Source: Saccharum officinarum (lineage: Eukaryota > Streptophyta > Magnoliopsida > Poales > Poaceae). Taken from it: a stretch of 64,000 nt of DNA. Made by a program: the position numbers and the translations under genes. The notes below the pieces were generated by a model. That model did not search any database. It had not been told where the DNA came from and saw nothing but the letters and a program-made list of their open reading frames with translations. Each line of letters starts with the position of its first letter. The stretch's first letter is position 1. This document shows, piece by piece, positions 1 to 11,435 of the stretch. Location: positions 19,645,063 through 19,709,062 of the forward strand of contig CM036179.1 in the NCBI GenBank assembly GCA_020631735.1. Direction: 5' to 3'.

Positions 1-887
1 CTTTTTTTTTTATGTTTTGCTATTTTTTTTATATTTTTCTCTGAACAAGGATCACAAAAGATGTAACCACAAAAATTAGCACCTACAACTGAGGTGGGAT
101 GTGGTCTATAGAAATACAGCAAGTTCTCTGAAAAGCGTGCAAAAACGTTGACATTTTTTTTCTTTATTTTCCTGATTTTTTTTGGCAATTTTGATGAAAC
201 CAAACAGGGCAGAGCTTAGTTTGGGTCGGCCTCAAATGGTGTCAAGAAGCTGCTCAAAAAATTTCAGATTTTTCTGATAAACGAGCAAAAAGTTATGCCT
301 GTTTTACCGAATGTATCTCAAGTTATGTTTTTCGGAAGACACAATACGGCAGTTAGGGCAAAACGTCCCTAAACTCCAACACCGATCACAAGATGGTTCC
401 TGTGACTAATAGCAGTAGATATTTGCACCGAGCACAAGATTGTTCCTGTGACTAACAGCAGTAGGTATTCGCCTGATGATGTAAGGAGGGCTGCGATGCA
501 GGCAAAATAAGAACGGCTGACAACCTATCTAGGGTTTGCGCGGCGGCGAGAAGTTACACAAGGCGGCTAGCGGGGCAAGTCGAGTAATGTGGTGGCTTCG
601 ACTTGTTGTTTGGAAACGGTGGATGGGATAGCGGCGGAAAACAAAAAATCACAGCAACGGGCGATTGAACTACGACGACGAACACAATCCTAAACCAGCA
701 ACAAGACTCGACCACGGACACAAACTCAACAACGCGAATCTGAAACAAAATTGCAAAGGCACAAAGGTGATAGGACAGCGGAAATTGAAATATTATTGGC
801 TTTTTTGGACTCTAGGTAATGAACAAATATGAATCTAAGGCAAACGAGATTATACCTCGCGGGAAACCTGAAATATCTGATACCAAT

Positions 888-1692
888 TGATGTATACTGG
901 CCCGATCTTCCGAGAGGTAACCGATAAGTTCGACTTGTGGAGATCTCGACGTTGGCGATCTGGCTTCAAATCAGACACGATTCGAACCCTGCAACCGTTA
1001 CACCACTGCTCCGTTGGTTATCAACCAAGCACAACTTGATTGACCTCGCCAAGAAGGCTTTTCCTGCAAGCGAATCGAAGAGCACAAGCAAGAAGGTAAA
1101 AACACGCAATCTGAAATTGCAAATATGAATGATGCGATTATCAATATAGGGTTCAAGAACTCGGTTCCAAAGGACTAATCGACACAGTGGAGGAGATCAA
1201 GAACAGGGGCCCTGGATCACTGTAAAAGGATTTGTCACCACAGTTACAATGAACGATTCAGTTTCTCGATGGAAAACTAAACTCTAATCAAAACCCAATT
1301 TGTCTAACAGCGGCGACGGCTGTATTTATAGTCTAAGACTCGACCTAGGGTTGGGAACGGCCAGGGGTTGGGCGTCCACAACTTGGGCTTAAGGCCCGAC
1401 ATGATACATGGCCAAGTTGGCCCAAATAGGTGATGCAGCACCTTGATGTGGTCACACAGAATGATCCATGGACCTTCTGGAGCTGGAACCAGATCCAAAA
1501 CGACGGCGTCGTCGTCCCCTTTCCAACGCATCCAAGAACGCCCCGTTTTGATGTCGTATGAAAGAGTTATGACCAAAACAGTGATGACGTGTCTGCTGAA
1601 TCCGAGGGTGGCGTGGTAGCTGAGTTGGGGACAAATTGCAACTTGGGAAAGACCATAACATCGGTGTGTCCAGCGTGACGATGTCCTCATCA
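888..1692 (-). repeat. 5' LTR (805 bp) of the left-edge retrotransposon
   Basis: The boundaries are set by the primer-binding site on one side and by the abrupt return of GH127 exon 2 sequence on the other. The LTR reads TG...CA. A TATAAATA box lies on the minus strand at 1330-1323, so transcription would start near 1295 and run leftward, away from the GH127 exons. The right boundary is supported by alignment with the uninterrupted exon 2 near 53703. Confidence 0.75.
1323..1330 (-). promoter_or_regulatory. TATA box of the left-edge LTR
   Basis: TATAAATA read on the minus strand, preceded by C and followed by CAGCC, about 440 bp upstream of the U5 end of the LTR. This is a typical placement for an LTR core promoter. 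Confidence 0.55.
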
Positions 1693-2041
1693 CTTACTAC
1701 ACAATCCACAAGGTGAACTGGTGAAGGAGTGTTTCCATTTCTACTTCTTGATTAATATGTAAATATCGTCGCCGAGTTGAGTGAGTTTAATTTTCGATTT
1801 GCAGATTATGCAAGGCCTTCTTGATCAGTACACAGTGGCTGGGAATGCCAAGGCTCTTGACTTGGTGGTAAACATGGCTAATTATTTCAGTGACCGTGTG
1901 AAGAATGTCATACAGAAATATAGCATTGAGAGGCACTGGGAGTCTCTCAATGATGAGTTTGGTGGGATGAATGATGTGCTCTATCAGCTCTACACGATAA
2001 CGGTGATTTGCTGTTTGTTACAAACTTAAAATTGTAGCATA

Positions 2042-2274
2042 CTCCCTCTGTCCCTAAATATCTGTCGTTTTCGCTTCCCGAGAAACAACTTTGACTAAAT
2101 ATATATTAAAAATATTAATACATATGGTACATAATGAGTATCATTGGAAAGATCTTTGAATCTAGTTTTTTAATAAATTTATTTGGAGATAGAAATGTGC
2201 AAGTATTTTCTAAAAATGGAGTCAAACTTGCGGCACGCACACCAACAGCGACAATTATTTAGGGACGGAGGGAG
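2042..2274. mobile_element. Stowaway-type MITE in intron 3 of GH127 copy A
   Basis: A 233-bp element with terminal inverted repeats CTCCCTCTGTCCCTAAATA / TATTTAGGGACGGAGGGAG, flanked by TA target duplications (2040-2041 and 2275-2276). These are the hallmarks of Stowaway (Tc1/mariner-derived) MITEs in grasses. The paralogous intron at about 54045-54058 reads straight through a single TA with no insert, which confirms the boundaries. There is no coding capacity. Confidence 0.93.
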
Positions 2275-4702
2275 TAGATTAATACAGTCATGTCTAGCTG
2301 ATATTCTTCCTTACTATTAATTGGGCAGAATGATCTGAAGTATTTGACATTAGCTCATCTCTTTGATAAGCCATGCTTTCTTGGGCTGCTTGCAGTTCAG
2401 GTATGCTGAACACTGATCTGATTTCCTAATTGTGAATCTTCAGCTATCTGCTGATAGATATGGATTATTTATGTCTAATTTACAATAATGACTAAAATAG
2501 AACTTAACCAGTTTAGTCTTTAATCTTTAACTACGTTAAGACCTGTGATTACTAACTTCAATCTAATCCTTTTATCATCCGGTGGCCACTACAATACTAC
2601 ATGTCTATACATCAAACACATTTTTAATGATGCCACCACCCAACTGAACTTGGGTTCCTAGTCTGTTCCTCTTGAAGGATTTTCATTTGAGAGAGAGCCT
2701 TCGTGTGTGTGTGTTTCATTTCAGGCTGACAGTATTTCCGGCTTTCATTCCAACACACACATTCCAGTTGTCATTGGTGCGCAAATGAGGTATGAAGTTA
2801 CTGGAGATCCTCTTTACAAGGTAAAATTCAATTATATCTTATTACAAGAGAGTTGAGTATTCCATTTTCACAGACAGTGCACGTTCTTATCAGTTTCGAT
2901 TATGATGCTGGTTATTGTTAATAAGGGGTAACAAGTGGATTATTTTACTTCTTTCCCATATCAGTATACTTTTTGGCTTAAGAAAATCAAAGATATGCAT
3001 AACTCTTGCTGTTATTAGTAAAATTCTGAGTGTACGACTCTGAATCTCAAGTAGTACCAGCTTGTCTTCTTTTCATTGGTTCTCTGCCATTTGGGTGAAG
3101 CTGACCATAAGCCTCATTTTGAAACAGCAAATTGCGTCATTCTTTATGGGTACAATAAATTCTTCTCATAGCTATGCAACTGGTGGCACATCTGCTGGTG
3201 AATTCTGGTATAACTTCTACGTGCCTGATTCACTGACATCCATAGTATATAGATAACTACATTTCAGAAGGAACTTATGCTCTTAACTGCTTTTCAGGAC
3301 CTATCCAAAGCGTTTAGCTGGGACTCTGAGTACTGAGAATGAGGAATCTTGCACCACCTACAACATGCTTAAGGTTGACAATCATCAAACCACCTAAAAC
3401 TTATGTTCTCTTGTTTAGATATGTGTCATAAGCAGCCTATGTGCAGATTTCTCGCAACCTATTCAGATGGACAAAGGAAATAGCATATGCAGATTACTAC
3501 GAAAGGGCATTGATAAATGGTGTTTTAAGCATTCAAAGGGGGACAGATCCTGGTGTGATGATTTACATGCTACCCCAGGCCCCTGGACACTCTAAGGCTG
3601 TGAGTTATCATGGTTGGGGAACAAAGTATGATTCATTCTGGTGTTGTTATGGGACAGGTAATATAAAAAATCACCAACATTTATCTGTGCTGACTTGATG
3701 TGATTTCCACAGTAATTGCTGTGCTTGATTTCAGTCAACTGTTTCTCTTATTTTGATTCCATATGCTGAAGGCAGTGTCTAGCCCCTTCATTTTTAACCT
3801 CTTTACTTTATGTCTGTTAAAATTGCGGTTGCAATTATTTTTGAGCATATTGTTTGTTTCGAAATATTATCATTTCCATCTGCAGGTATAGAATCCTTTT
3901 CAAAACTTGGTGATTCTATTTACTTTGAGGAGAAAGGAGATTCACCTGCACTCAATATCATTCAGTACATACCAAGTACTTACAACTGGAAAGCAGTTGG
4001 GCTTACTGTTACTCAGAAAATCAAAACCCTCAGCTCTTCTGACCAGCATCTTCAAATTTCACTCTCCATTTCTGCAAAGGTAATTATTTTCAATTCTTTA
4101 TACGTTAAATTCAGATAAAACATCTGCAGTCAGCACATTTGTTTTCTATTTGTTCAGACAGAAGGTCAGACTGCCAAATTGAATGTTAGAATTCCGTCGT
4201 GGACATTTGCTGATGGTGCAGGAGCAACTTTAAATGACAAAGATTTGGGGTCGATATCTCCAGGTAAAATCATTCTGTCGTGTCTAGCATTCAAATTACA
4301 ATTGATCTTCTTAAGGCCACCTCATTACCTGATCTTATTCTGTGGGCAGGATCTTTCCTATCAATCACCAAACAGTGGAACTCAGATGATCACTTAGCAC
4401 TACGCTTTCCCATCAGGTTAAGGACTGAAGCAATTAAAGGTAATTCGTGAAGCTTCACCTAATCCAAGATTGAAGGACAAATTGGTTAACCAGTGGTTGT
4501 AATAAAATACATAGGATGCTAGTAGCATAACAGATGTTGCTCCAATGTGTGCTAATATTGAGATTTTTATAAAGCGAGAATACAACAACAACAACATAGT
4601 CTTTTGTCCCAAGCAAGTTGGGGTAGGCTAGAGATGAAACCCAAAAGAGACGAGAAACAAGGAGACACATAAAGGGACATAAAGGGCACAAGACAAAAGA
4701 TG

Positions 4703-7700
4703 TCACGGTTCAGGCACGTTGATTGCTAATCTCCAAGCGCTCCTGTCCATAGCTAAATCCTTGGGGATATTCCACTCCTTAAGATCTCTCTTAACGGACT
4801 CGTCCCAAGTTAGTTTAGGTCGACCTCTACCGCTCTTTACATTATCGGCCCGCTTTAGAACTCCACTACGCACCGGCGCCTCAGGAGGCCTCTGTTGGAC
4901 ATGTCCAAACCATCTCAACCGATATTGAATCAATTTCTCCTCAATTGGTGCCACCCCAACCCTATCCCGAATATCGTCGTTCCGTACTCTATCCCTCCTT
5001 GTGTGCCCACAACACCAACGCAACATACGCATCTCCGCTACACTCAATTGCTGGACATGTCGCCTTTTTGTAGGCCAACACTCAGCACCGTATAACATCG
5101 CCGGACGAATCGCCGTCCTATAGAACTTACCTTTCAGCTTCTGAGGCACCCTTTTGTCACAGAGAACGCCAGAAGTTTGACGCCATTTCAACCAGCCGGC
5201 TGAAATTCTATACCTAACATCTTTATCAATGTCTCCATCCTTTTGTAACATCGACCCTAAATACCGAAAAGTATCCTTCTTGGCCACCACTTGCCCATCG
5301 AGGCTAACGTCTCCCTCCTCGTGCCTAGTCGCGCTGAAATCGCACCTCATGTACTCGGTCTTAGTCCTACTAAGTCTGAACCCTTTCGACTCTAACGTGT
5401 GCCTCCATAATTCTAACTTCCTATTAACCCCCGCCCTACTGTCGTCAACTAGCACCACATCATCAGCAAAGAGCATACACCAAGGGATATCACCTTGTAT
5501 GTCCCTTGTGACCTCATCCATCACCAAAGCAAATAAATAAGGGCTCAAAGTTGACCCCCGATGCAGTCCTATTTTAATTGAAAAGTCACTGGTGTCGTCA
5601 TCACATGTTCGGACAAACGTCACCACATCCCTGTACATATTCTTGATGAGGGTAACGTACTTAGTTGGGACTTTGTGCTTTTCCAAGGCCCACCACATGA
5701 CATTTCTTGGTACTTTGTCATATGCCTTCTCGAGGTCAATAAAGACCATGTGCAAGTCCTTCTTCTGCTCCCTATATCTCTCCATCAATTGTCGTAATAA
5801 GAAAATCGCCTCCATGGTCGACCTACCAGGCATGAACCCAAACTGATTTTGGGTCACATGTGTCACTCTCCTTAGGCGATGCTCGATAACCCTCTTCCAG
5901 AGCTTCATCGTATGACTCATCAACTTAATCCCACGGTAGTTAGTACAACTTTGAACATCTTCCTTGTTCTTGAAGATAGGTACTAATATACTTCTCCTCC
6001 ATTCTTCGAGCATCTTGTTAGACCGAAAAATAAGGTTAAAAAGCTTAGTTAACCATAATATCGCTCTGGTGCCTAGGTATCTTCACACCTCAATGGGGAT
6101 ACCATCAAGGCCCATCGCTTTACCTTCCTTCATCCTCTTCAAATCATCTCCGATCTCTGCCTCCTGAATTCTCCTCACAAAGCGTCTGTTGGTATCGTCA
6201 AATGAGTCGTCCAACTCAAGGGCAGGACCATCATTCTCCCCATTAAACAGCTTGTCGAAGTACTCTCTCCATCTGTCCTTGATCTCCTCATCTTTCACCA
6301 GAAGTCGATCTGTCTCATCCTTGATGCATTTTATTTGGTTGATGTCTCTTGTCTTCCTCTCGTGGATTCTAGCCATCCTATAAATGTCCTTCTCCCCTTC
6401 CTTCGTGCCTAGCCGCTGATAAAGGCCATCATACGCCTGACCTTTTGCTACACTCATAGCTCGCTTTGCAACCCTCTTCGCTATTTTATAGCCCTCGATG
6501 TTGGCTACACTCTTGTCATGGTGGAGACGCTTGAAACACTCCTTCTCCCTAATAGTCCTTTGCACCTCGTCATTCCACCACCATGTGTCTTTCGCTTCCC
6601 GTTTGCCTCCCCTACTCACGCCAAACACTTCCGAAGCCACCTTCTGGACACATGTTGCCATCTTTAGCCACATGTCGTCGGCATCTTCTCCTTCATCACA
6701 AGGCCCCTCATCTAGCATCCTCTTCTTAAACGTCTGCGTTGCTTCCCCTCTAAGCTTCCACCACTTCGTTCTCGCAATCTTGGCCCGTTTGTCCCGGTGG
6801 ACACGTACCCGAAAGCGAAAGTCCGCCACCACAAGCTTATGTTGAGGGACAACACACTCCCCAGGTAACACCTTACAATCAAAGCAAGCACGTATATCCT
6901 CCCTCCTTGCAAGGATAAAGTCGATCTGACTCGAGTGTTGTCCACTACGAAAGGTTACTAGATGAGATTCCCTCTTCCTAAAGAGGGTGTTCGCTATCAA
7001 CAAGTCATAGGCCAGCGCGAAGTTCAAAACATCCTCCCCCTCTTGATTCCTACTACCATACCTGAACCCCCCGTGCACCCACTCGAAACCTACATTAGTC
7101 GCACCAATATGGCCGTTGAGGTCTCCTCCTATAAAGAGTTTCTCGCTGATAGGCACGGTACTAACCATGCTATCAAGATCTTCCCAAAACTGCCTCTTGG
7201 TGCCCTCGCTAAGACCTACCTGAGGGACATAGGCACTGATCACATTCAGAGCCGAATCTCCAACTAGCAGCTTGACCAAGATAATCCGGTCGCCTTGCCT
7301 CCTAACATCAACGACCCCATCCTTAAGGCTCCTATCGATCAAGATGTCTACACCATTCCTACCCGATGTTGTCCCCGTGTACCAAAGTTTGAAGCCAGTA
7401 TCCTCCACCTCCTTCGCCTTCCGTCTCTTCCATTTAGTCTCCTGAACGCATAGAATATTTACACGCCTTCTAATTGCTGCATCGACTAGTTCTCTTAGCT
7501 TACCCGTTAGGGACCCTACATTCCAGCTATCTAGACGAATCCTAGTTGGCTCGACTAGCTTCCTTACCCTTCGCACCCATCGAGGGAAGTGCGAAGACCC
7601 TTGCTCATTTTTTACTACACCTGGGCGTAGATGTAGCGCGCCACTAAGGTTGCGACGGCCCGACCCTTGCTCATTTTTCATCGTACCCGGGTCACGATAC

Positions 7701-7822
7701 GACGCGCCACTAAGGGGATGACGACCCGGCCCTTGCCCATTTAACACCACACCCGGGTTCCGATGTAGCGCGTCGCTAAGAGGGTTACGCCCCAACGAAT
7801 CTCTTGTGGGTTTCAAATCCAT
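4703..7822 (-). pseudogene. RTE LINE polyprotein (endonuclease plus reverse transcriptase), one premature stop
   Basis: A single frame of 1040 codons runs from ATG at 7822 to the stop at 4703, interrupted only by a TGA at 6085-6083 where the sister copy (46828-46830) has TGG. Domains in order: an N-terminal region with three ~23-residue repeats; an apurinic-like endonuclease (VQETKW, GGDLNGH, SQIDFIL, PQHKLVV with the catalytic His present); reverse transcriptase ([19 protein letters not shown] catalytic motif near 5472-5454); and the RTE C-terminal region containing [10 protein letters not shown] and LRWFGHV. This protein would nick target DNA and copy the element RNA by target-primed reverse transcription. 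All recognisable catalytic residues survive, so the nonsense codon is the only evident coding lesion. Confidence 0.9.
7621..7800 (-). repeat. Three ~69-bp repeats in the N-terminal coding region of the RTE LINE
   Basis: In the protein the unit is roughly LSGALHRxPGVVxNEQGxGR and appears three times in succession (LSDALHRNPG, LSGASYRDPG, LSGALHLRPG), just before the endonuclease. The DNA copies are alignable on the minus strand. The truncated RTE copy at 45522 does not reach this region, so conservation cannot be checked within the window. Confidence 0.75.
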
Positions 7823-8737
7823 GAGAGTGGTTGTTTTTTTTTACTGTTGGTTCGCCAGACCTTAACACACCCTCCTCCTTTACCCGGGCTTGGGACCGGC
7901 TATGTTGAGACGACTTAAGAAAGTCTTCCAGTCAACATAGGCGGAGTTTTTATAAAGCGAGAATCTTGATATGAATATTAACTGCTAGCTATCCCTTCAG
8001 ATGACAGACCCGAGTATGCATCCATTCACGCAGTCCTGTTTGGGCCATTTGTTCTTGCTGGCCTATCCACCGGTGACTGGGATGCAAAAGCTGGCAATGG
8101 CAGTGCAATTTCAGATTGGATCACCGCTGTCCCTCCAGCGCACAACTCACAGCTGGTAACCTTCACACAAGTATCCAATGGGAAAACATTTGTCCTCTCA
8201 AGCGCAAATGGCAGCTTGACAATGCAAGAGCGACCTGAAGTTGATGGCACTGACACCACCATCCATGCGACATTCAGGGCACACCCTCAGGACTCAACAG
8301 AGCTGCATGACATCTACAGCACAACCTTGAAGGGAGCTTCCATTCTGATCGAACCATTTGACTTGCCAGCAACTGTGGTCACCAATAACCTCACTCTATC
8401 TGCGCAGAAGAGCTCAGATTCCCTCTTCAACATAGTGCCCGGGCTTGATGGAAATCCTAACTCGGTTTCCCTTGAGCTCGGGACCAGACCAGGATGCTTT
8501 TTGGTGACAGGCACGAATTACTCTGCGGGGACGAAGATTCAAATCAGCTGCAAGAATTCCCTTCAGAGCATTGGTGGGATACTCGAGCAGGCAGCGAGCT
8601 TTTCGCAAACTGACCCATTAAGGCAGTACCATCCAATCAGCTTCATTGCGAAGGGGATGATCAGGAACTTCCTCCTTGAGCCATTGTACAGTTTGAGGGA
8701 CGAATTCTACACGGTTTACTTCAACATCGGGGCCTGA

Positions 8738-8910
8738 GTCCTGAAACTTACACTTGCAGTAGAAATAATACAGAATAAATAATGGACGGCCTTTTTCTTC
8801 TCATACACTGTAGCTTAGAACAGCCAATGAAAGAGTAAATGAGTTGTTTCATGTGTACCCCTTGCATATATTCGCTTATGTGAAACCATTTGTGCAATAA
8901 CAAGACAATA
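8738..8910 (+). other. 3' UTR and polyadenylation region of GH127 copy A
   Basis: This stretch aligns with 57213-57390 after copy B. It includes a shared AATAAATAAT tract about 35 nt after the stop, a plausible polyadenylation signal. Homology between the two loci fades just beyond here, which marks the 3' edge of the duplicated block. Confidence 0.55.
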
Positions 8911-9158
8911 CCTTCTTTTTTATAAATTATAATTACAAAAGACCGAGATATGCCTGCAACACAAAATTAACAAGAATCAAGGTTTGACATTCTTTAGGAA
9001 ATTCGATGTAGCAGGAACACTTAACAGAAGGACGGTCTGCAGCATATCACAGTCACACAGTGGAGGCTCACACAGTTGTTTTTGACAAGTGTTGACCCAA
9101 AACTTTTTTTGCAGGTTATATTAGAGGAACACATTGGCTACGTCAATGAGCGCAATTA

Positions 9159-10371
9159 GAGCGGGATGAAGCCAATAAGCAGCACAAATCCAAGTCTGTC
9201 AAATGCTAGAGGCAATGGCAATGTTTTTTTTTTCCGTCCTTTGGATGGCCTTATAATTTTAGAATTGAGTTTTGAGGGAGACATTTGTGCGGTTACACAA
9301 TACTGTAATAAGTGGCCTTCTTCTCTTGGAGACAAGAGATGAAGACGGATTTATTTCCACTATATAAAAAGATAGGGCATAGCAACACAAATTAAGCACT
9401 CAACAGATATATAGAGCAGTGAGCTACAAAAGTTGTCCAGATTTGGATACAACCAGAAACCATAATAAGAGTAGAGAACTGCTAAGGGCCAAAGCCAACT
9501 AGAGTGGTCGATTCTGAAGGAATGACCAACCAACGCTTAGTGAAATACAAACTACTGAACCAACAACCAAATATTCCGTACATTTCTTAAAAGGCAGATG
9601 ATATGGTTTTGATGCATTTGTGACTCAATGTCGTAGATATAAAAAAAGGAAAACATTTTTTTATTTGAAACATGCTTGCTTTTGTTGACCTGTTTCACCT
9701 ACACATGAAACATGATAGTTGTTTCGAAGGAATAATAGAATAGGTGAACTAGTCAGCTAGTGTACCATTACAGCAGGATGAAGCCAATAAGCAGCACATT
9801 ATCCAAGTCTGTCAAATGCTAGAGGCAATGGCAATATATTTTTTTGCGTCCTTTGGATGGTCTTATAATTTTAGAATTGTGTTTTGAGTGAGACATTTGT
9901 GTGGTTACATAATACTGTAATAAGTGGTCTGATTCTATTGGAGACGAAAGATGAAGCCAGATTTATTTCCATTATCTAAAAAAGATATGGCATAGCAACA
10001 CGAATTAAGCACTCAACACAGTGAGCTACAAAAGTTGTCCAGATTTGGATACAACCAGAAACCATAATAAGAGTAGAGAACTGCTAAGGGCCAAAGCCAA
10101 ACTAGAGTGGTTGGTTCTGAAATTGGAAGGACCAAACAACGCTTCGTGAAATACAAACTACTGAACCAAACACCAAATATTCCGAACATTTCTTAAAAGG
10201 CAGATGACATGGTTTTGATACATTTGGTAACTCAATGTCGCAGATATAGAAAAAGGAAAACATTTCTTTATTTGAAACATGCTTGCTTGTGTTTACCCGT
10301 TTCAGCTACACATGACAGTTGTTTCGAAGGAATAATAGTGGTGTACTAGTCAGCTAGTGTACCACTTCCAG
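9159..10371. repeat. Tandem duplication, two ~600-bp units
   Basis: Unit 1 is about 9159-9774 and unit 2 about 9775-10371. They share long stretches such as GGATGAAGCCAATAAGCAGC, CAAATGCTAGAGGCAATGG, GAAACCATAATAAGAGTAG and TAGTCAGCTAGTGTACCA in the same order. Small indels and substitutions separate them, so the duplication is not brand new. Neither unit contains a credible open frame. The 250 bases before it (8911-9158) hold nothing I recognise. Confidence 0.85.
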
Positions 10372-11128
10372 GAGACGAGAATTACAGTTCACTTTAGGGC
10401 AATACAGGGTAATGTAGCATCATTTCATCTCATGCAAGTACTACAACCACAGTCTAGACATCCGGGACAGCGAAAACAACATTTTTTTTTGCGCATAGGA
10501 ACGCATCTAATTGAGGTAGATCCAGAACAAATCCAATTAAGCTCACTAGCAAACGTCCGGAAGATGCAATGCAGGTGCTCAGATGTGCTCTCCCCAGCAC
10601 GCACATAACATCGAATCAACATATTGATTTCGAATTATGTGGAGTCCAGAAGGTCGCACCTTGCGATGAACGCGACGGGGAGCCGGCGACGACGAGACGG
10701 CAGAAGACCGGCACCCGGCGGAACACGAATACCAGTCCGACACACTCAGTACCGAACCCTCGCGCGAAGGGGAAAAAAGGCCACCTTTTTCTGCGTGGTA
10801 TAGGGACAATCCGGGGGCAAGATCCACGGCGGATACCGCGACAGAACGCGCGTGGTGGGTGGGCGGCGCGACACGAGCAGAAGGACGTCGCCAAGAAACC
10901 AAGAAGACGGCGGGGGCGGCCACGGGTGGGAGAGCTGGATCGCACGAGCCTGGTGCCTGGCTGCACGGTTCGCTTTCTCTCTGTCTGTCTGGTACAGGAG
11001 CTCCACGGATTCCTTGTGCACGGCACAACCCGTCAACCGAAGGAGAAGAGGAGGAAGAAACCGGTGGGCGACGACCGCGGGGACGGGGACTGGGGAGGGA
11101 CGGCGCCGTGGCAGCGTGGCTTTCTTTC
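10372..11128. other. Unassigned sequence, GC-rich from about 10650
   Basis: No recognisable gene. The second half is GC-rich and therefore open in several frames on both strands, but none of the translations has a familiar domain. The piece is contiguous in evolutionary terms with 23978-24669, because the copia element between them is flanked by a 5-bp target duplication. It could be the promoter or 5' UTR of a lost gene, or older transposon sequence. Confidence 0.4.
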
Positions 11129-11255
11129 TGTTAGAATACTAAGAGTTGTAGTCCCTCCCTACCTTCTATAACCTTTTGTATTCCAATGTAATCTATATAA
11201 ACCCACTCATGGTTAATGGAAAGTTATGTTAGTGTATTAGTTTTATTCTCCAATA
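11129..11255 (+). repeat. 5' LTR of copia A
   Basis: 127 bp, TG...TA, with TATATAA at 11194-11200. It is followed by GGTATCTGAAGG, a degenerate version of the methionine-tRNA primer site. Confidence 0.93.
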
Positions 11256-11435
11256 CGGTATCTGAAGGGTTTCGATTCCCTCGCTTCCGCTCCTAGGACC
11301 GACGCCCGTTGCGAGGTCTTCCTCCATCGTGCAGCCGATCTTCCTCGCGGCCGGCCGGCCTTCCTTTGCCAGCTTCGCGCGGCCGGTCTTCCTCTGCTTC
11401 CTCGCGGCCTTCCTCCGTCGTCGTAGCATGCTGCC

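Larger units (their letters stand above)
1..1692 (-). mobile_element. LTR retrotransposon, 5' end only (LTR plus leader), body runs off the left edge
   Basis: This is a minus-strand LTR element. The LTR is 888-1692 (TG...CA on either strand). Immediately inside it, on the minus strand at 885-874, lies TGGTATCAGATA, which matches the primer-binding site complementary to initiator methionine tRNA. Positions 873-1 would be the untranslated leader and perhaps the start of gag; I recognise no domain there. The element sits inside exon 2 of the GH127 copy A gene. The base next to the LTR begins CTTAC (1693-1697), and the uninterrupted paralogue has CATAC at the same point (53703-53707). The other LTR and the other copy of the target duplication should lie left of the window. 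Superfamily cannot be assigned without pol. Confidence 0.8.
4564..7964 (-). mobile_element. RTE-clade LINE, full length, with 18-bp target site duplications
   Basis: The element body is 4582-7946 (3365 bp, minus strand). It is flanked by an exact 18-bp direct repeat beginning TTTTTATAAAGCG at 4564-4581 and 7947-7964. The 3' end is four TTG repeats rather than poly(A), as in RTE elements. The 5' leader (7946-7823, minus) is about 120 nt long and precedes a single long reading frame. It lies antisense in intron 11 of GH127 copy A. The paralogous intron near 56418-56442 lacks it and shows one diverged copy of the target. The length is typical for a complete RTE. Confidence 0.95.
1693..8737 (+). 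pseudogene. DUF1680/GH127-type glycosidase gene, copy A, disrupted in exon 2
   Basis: This is a paralogue of the intact gene at 52830-57212. Exons by alignment and splice sites: end of exon 2 1693-1712; exon 3 1805-2002; 4 2329-2400; 5 2725-2820; 6 3128-3207; 7 3298-3373; 8 3447-3657; 9 3886-4079; 10 4158-4263; 11 4350-4439; 12 8001-8737. Exons 3-12 have the same length as in copy B, all are open, and the introns I checked have GT-AG ends. The catalytic signatures E-S-C (exon 7) and FWCCYG (exon 8) are intact. The C-terminal exon encodes the AbfB-like beta-trefoil region. The lesion is an LTR retrotransposon inserted in exon 2; exon 1 and most of exon 2 are expected left of the window. An RTE LINE sits antisense in intron 11 and a Stowaway MITE in intron 3. 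A 5'-truncated transcript is conceivable, but a functional enzyme is unlikely. Confidence 0.85.

Noticed and set aside
1304..1709. Minus-strand frames of 85 and 129 codons
   Set aside because: They overlap each other in different frames within the LTR at 888-1692 and show no domain.
10569..11171. Overlapping open frames on both strands in a GC-rich stretch
   Set aside because: Arg/Pro/Gly-rich translations with no domain, open in several frames at once, and one runs into the copia A LTR. This is a base-composition artefact.
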